Assembly: GCA_964617645.1 (NCBI GenBank)
Contig: CAZTYE010000001.1
Span: 460,072 to 524,071, forward strand
Reading direction: 5' to 3'
Origin: JADJGC01 sp964617645
GTDB lineage: Bacteria > Zixibacteria > MSB-5A5 > CAIYYT01
Length of the DNA stretch: 64,000 nt
The notes under the pieces were generated by a model that worked only from the letters and a program-made list of their open reading frames with translations, searched no databases and was not told the DNA's origin. Of this stretch, positions 62,397 to 64,000 are shown one piece after another. The position numbers were made by a program, and so were the translations under genes. Position 1 is the stretch's first letter; the number at the start of each line of letters is the position of its first letter.

Positions 62397-63566
62397 ATGA
62401 CGTTTGAACTTGCAGATTTTCTCGACTGCGCCAAGATCAAAGTGGTCGGTGTCGGCGGCGCCGGCGGCAACGCCGTCAACCGCATGATCGATCAAAAACT
62501 CAATGGCGTCGAATTCATCTCCATAAATACCGATGCGCAAGCGCTCGAATTCTCCCGCGCCGAACACCGGCTGCAAATCGGTCGCGCCCTGACCCGCGGA
62601 CTCGGAGCCGGCGCGCGACCCGAGATCGGCAAACAAGCCATCGAAGAAGACCGCGACACCGTAGCCAAACTGATCGAAGGCGCCGATTTGGTGTTTGTTA
62701 CTGCCGGCATGGGTGGTGGCACCGGCACCGGGGCCGCTCCGGCCGTCGCCGAGATTGCCCGCGAACTCGGCGCGCTCACCGTCGCAATTATCACCAAGCC
62801 CTTCGATTTCGAAGGCCGCAAGCGCATGAATCGCGCGCTGGCCGGTATCGACGATCTCAAGACGCGCGTGGATACGTTGATCGTCATCCCGAATCAACGG
62901 CTGCTGCAGGTCGTCGATCCTTCGACCCGCCTCACCGAAGCCTTTATGATGGCGGACGATGTGCTGCTGCGCGCCACGCGCGGCATTTCCGATCTGATCA
63001 CGATTCCGGGTTTGATCAATTGCGACTTTGCCGATGTCCGGACCGTCATGATGGAAATGGGCGACGCGATGATGGGCTCCGGCTGGGGACGCGGCGAAAA
63101 CAAAGCCGCTAACGCCGCGCGCATGGCGATCAATTCGCCGCTGCTCGAGGATGTTTGTATCTCCGGCGCTAAGGGCCTGTTGATGAACGTCACCGGCGGC
63201 AACGATATGACGCTCTATGAAGTCAACGAAGCGACGACGGTGATCTACGACGCGGCCGGTCCGGATGCCAATATCATCTTCGGCGCGGTCATCGATCCGA
63301 CGCTGGATGATGAAATCCGGGTCACGGTGATCGCCACCGGCTTCGGCACGGCGCGCCACGCGATGATCGAAAAACTCGAGCGCCTCGAACGCCACCATGA
63401 GACGGTTGACATGTTCGAGAAAACCGCCGAACGCAGCACGCGACCGCACATCGTCGGCATGGACACCGATATCAAGACGGACGAGTTCGTCGCCGCCGCT
63501 GCCGGCGACGAAGTCGACATGGAGGATCTGGAAATACCGGCGTTCCTGCGCAATCGCATGCGTTGA
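62397..63566 (+). CDS. ftsZ: Cell division GTPase FtsZ
   Basis: FtsZ is the tubulin-like GTPase that forms the Z ring. IKVVGVGGAGGNAVNRMI begins the nucleotide-binding core. The tubulin signature GMGGGTGTGAAP, the T7 synergy loop region NCDFADVRTVM and a short linker follow. The C-terminal DLEIPAFLRNRMR is the peptide that binds FtsA. It has 389 residues, with a linker of only about 50 residues. AGGAAGAGGTAGGA precedes the ATG. Confidence 0.97.
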   Translation: MTFELADFLDCAKIKVVGVGGAGGNAVNRMIDQKLNGVEFISINTDAQALEFSRAEHRLQIGRALTRGLGAGARPEIGKQAIEEDRDTVAKLIEGADLVFVTAGMGGGTGTGAAPAVAEIARELGALTVAIITKPFDFEGRKRMNRALAGIDDLKTRVDTLIVIPNQRLLQVVDPSTRLTEAFMMADDVLLRATRGISDLITIPGLINCDFADVRTVMMEMGDAMMGSGWGRGENKAANAARMAINSPLLEDVCISGAKGLLMNVTGGNDMTLYEVNEATTVIYDAAGPDANIIFGAVIDPTLDDEIRVTVIATGFGTARHAMIEKLERLERHHETVDMFEKTAERSTRPHIVGMDTDIKTDEFVAAAAGDEVDMEDLEIPAFLRNRMR

Positions 63567-64000
63567 TCCGCGCGATCGCGCGCACATACAAGAATCCAAG
63601 TTCAACGACCTACCACGACAACTTGGGTTTCGCACGTTCCGCCCCGATTGACACCAATCGGGGCGCTCGATTTATGGAGCGCGATGAACCGGTGATGATT
63701 TGCGACGAATGTCTTTCGTGTTGCTCGCTAATTCTTCCTTTCGCAAAAAATAGGGCATAGCTCGAGCTAATCAGGTGTCGAGTCGGGGTTCGTCGCCGCG
63801 GCGCGTCGTTAAGCCACGCGCGGCGATGATCCGATTCGGCGATCCGATGGGATTGTCATTCGTTCAATTTCGTCGCATCCGCTAACCGGCGTCGCAAGCC
63901 GTCGGATGGCGGATTTGATCTTCGCGCCTTGTCCTGCCGCGATTCCGCGTTTTTACGACAAGAACGGCCGTTCAAGAACACGTCAGGTACGAGGGCGAGA
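63567..64000. other. Region downstream of ftsZ
   Basis: About 430 bases to the window end. Apart from the hairpin listed separately I see no gene with a ribosome site, no tRNA-like cloverleaf and no promoter. A 65-codon frame at 63563-63760 crosses the hairpin and has no family resemblance. Confidence 0.6.
63640..63675 (+). terminator. Candidate terminator of the dcw cluster
   Basis: CGCCCCGATT (63640-63649) and AATCGGGGCG (63656-63665) make a perfect ten-base stem with a six-base loop, about 75 bases past the ftsZ stop. The tail CTCGATTTAT has few T residues, so termination may be partial or rho-assisted. Confidence 0.5.

Noticed and set aside
63563..63760. Small gene after ftsZ
   Set aside because: It overlaps the ftsZ end and runs through a perfect inverted repeat that looks like a terminator. 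It has no ribosome site.

Overview
The window reads as a chromosomal segment of a Gram-negative (diderm) bacterium of the FCB superphylum, most like the Zixibacteria-type candidate phyla. Three observations point there. Several secreted proteins end in a 'YPNPFNP'-type C-terminal sorting domain of the type IX secretion kind, there is a gingipain-like C25 protease and a PorZ-like beta-propeller, and lnt together with a meso-DAP type MurE implies an outer membrane and diaminopimelate peptidoglycan. The phylum is an inference. The record contains a 100-N assembly gap inside a repeat, so it is probably a draft or metagenome assembly.

Region 1 (1-13992, all +) is an almost gapless aromatic amino-acid supraoperon: trpE (5' end missing), trpG, trpD, trpC, trpF, trpB, trpA, aroH, a regulated DAHP synthase, tyrA, aroA, aroE, aroC, aroK, aroB, aroQ and a class IV aminotransferase. 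All seven shikimate steps, the visible trp pathway, chorismate mutase and prephenate dehydrogenase lie in one translationally coupled run. No pheA is present.

Region 2 (13993-23066) starts with hairpin-rich repeats around the assembly gap. A gene of about 7.6 kb on the minus strand follows. It encodes a secreted protein of about 2,540 residues with a von Willebrand A domain, about 18 cysteine-rich Ig-like repeats, a cohesin-like and a dockerin-like region, and a sorting domain. Upstream of it is a long AT-richer intergenic stretch.

Region 3 (23067-35280) holds a Rieske ferredoxin, valS (minus, with its own promoter and terminator), mazG, an orphan multi-PAS histidine kinase, a secreted DUF4139 protein, a secreted TPR protein with a good promoter and terminator, and priA.

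Region 4 (35348-47257) is a tight + strand run: HD hydrolase, purM, lnt, a PorZ-like propeller, a FemAB/GNAT-like protein and three glycosyltransferases. It converges on a minus-strand gingipain-like protease. The run combines envelope lipoprotein maturation, a putative type IX secretion component and surface-glycan synthesis.

Region 5 (47489-63566, +) is a full division and cell-wall (dcw) cluster: mraZ, rsmH, ftsL, ftsI (with PASTA domains), murE, murF, mraY, murD, ftsW, murG, murC, ftsQ, ftsA and ftsZ, without murB or ddl. Its promoter is overlaid by four TGGG(G/T) boxes, the recognised MraZ operator motif. A strong hairpin lies just before ftsL. A hairpin after ftsZ may end transcription, and nothing else recognisable follows to the window end.
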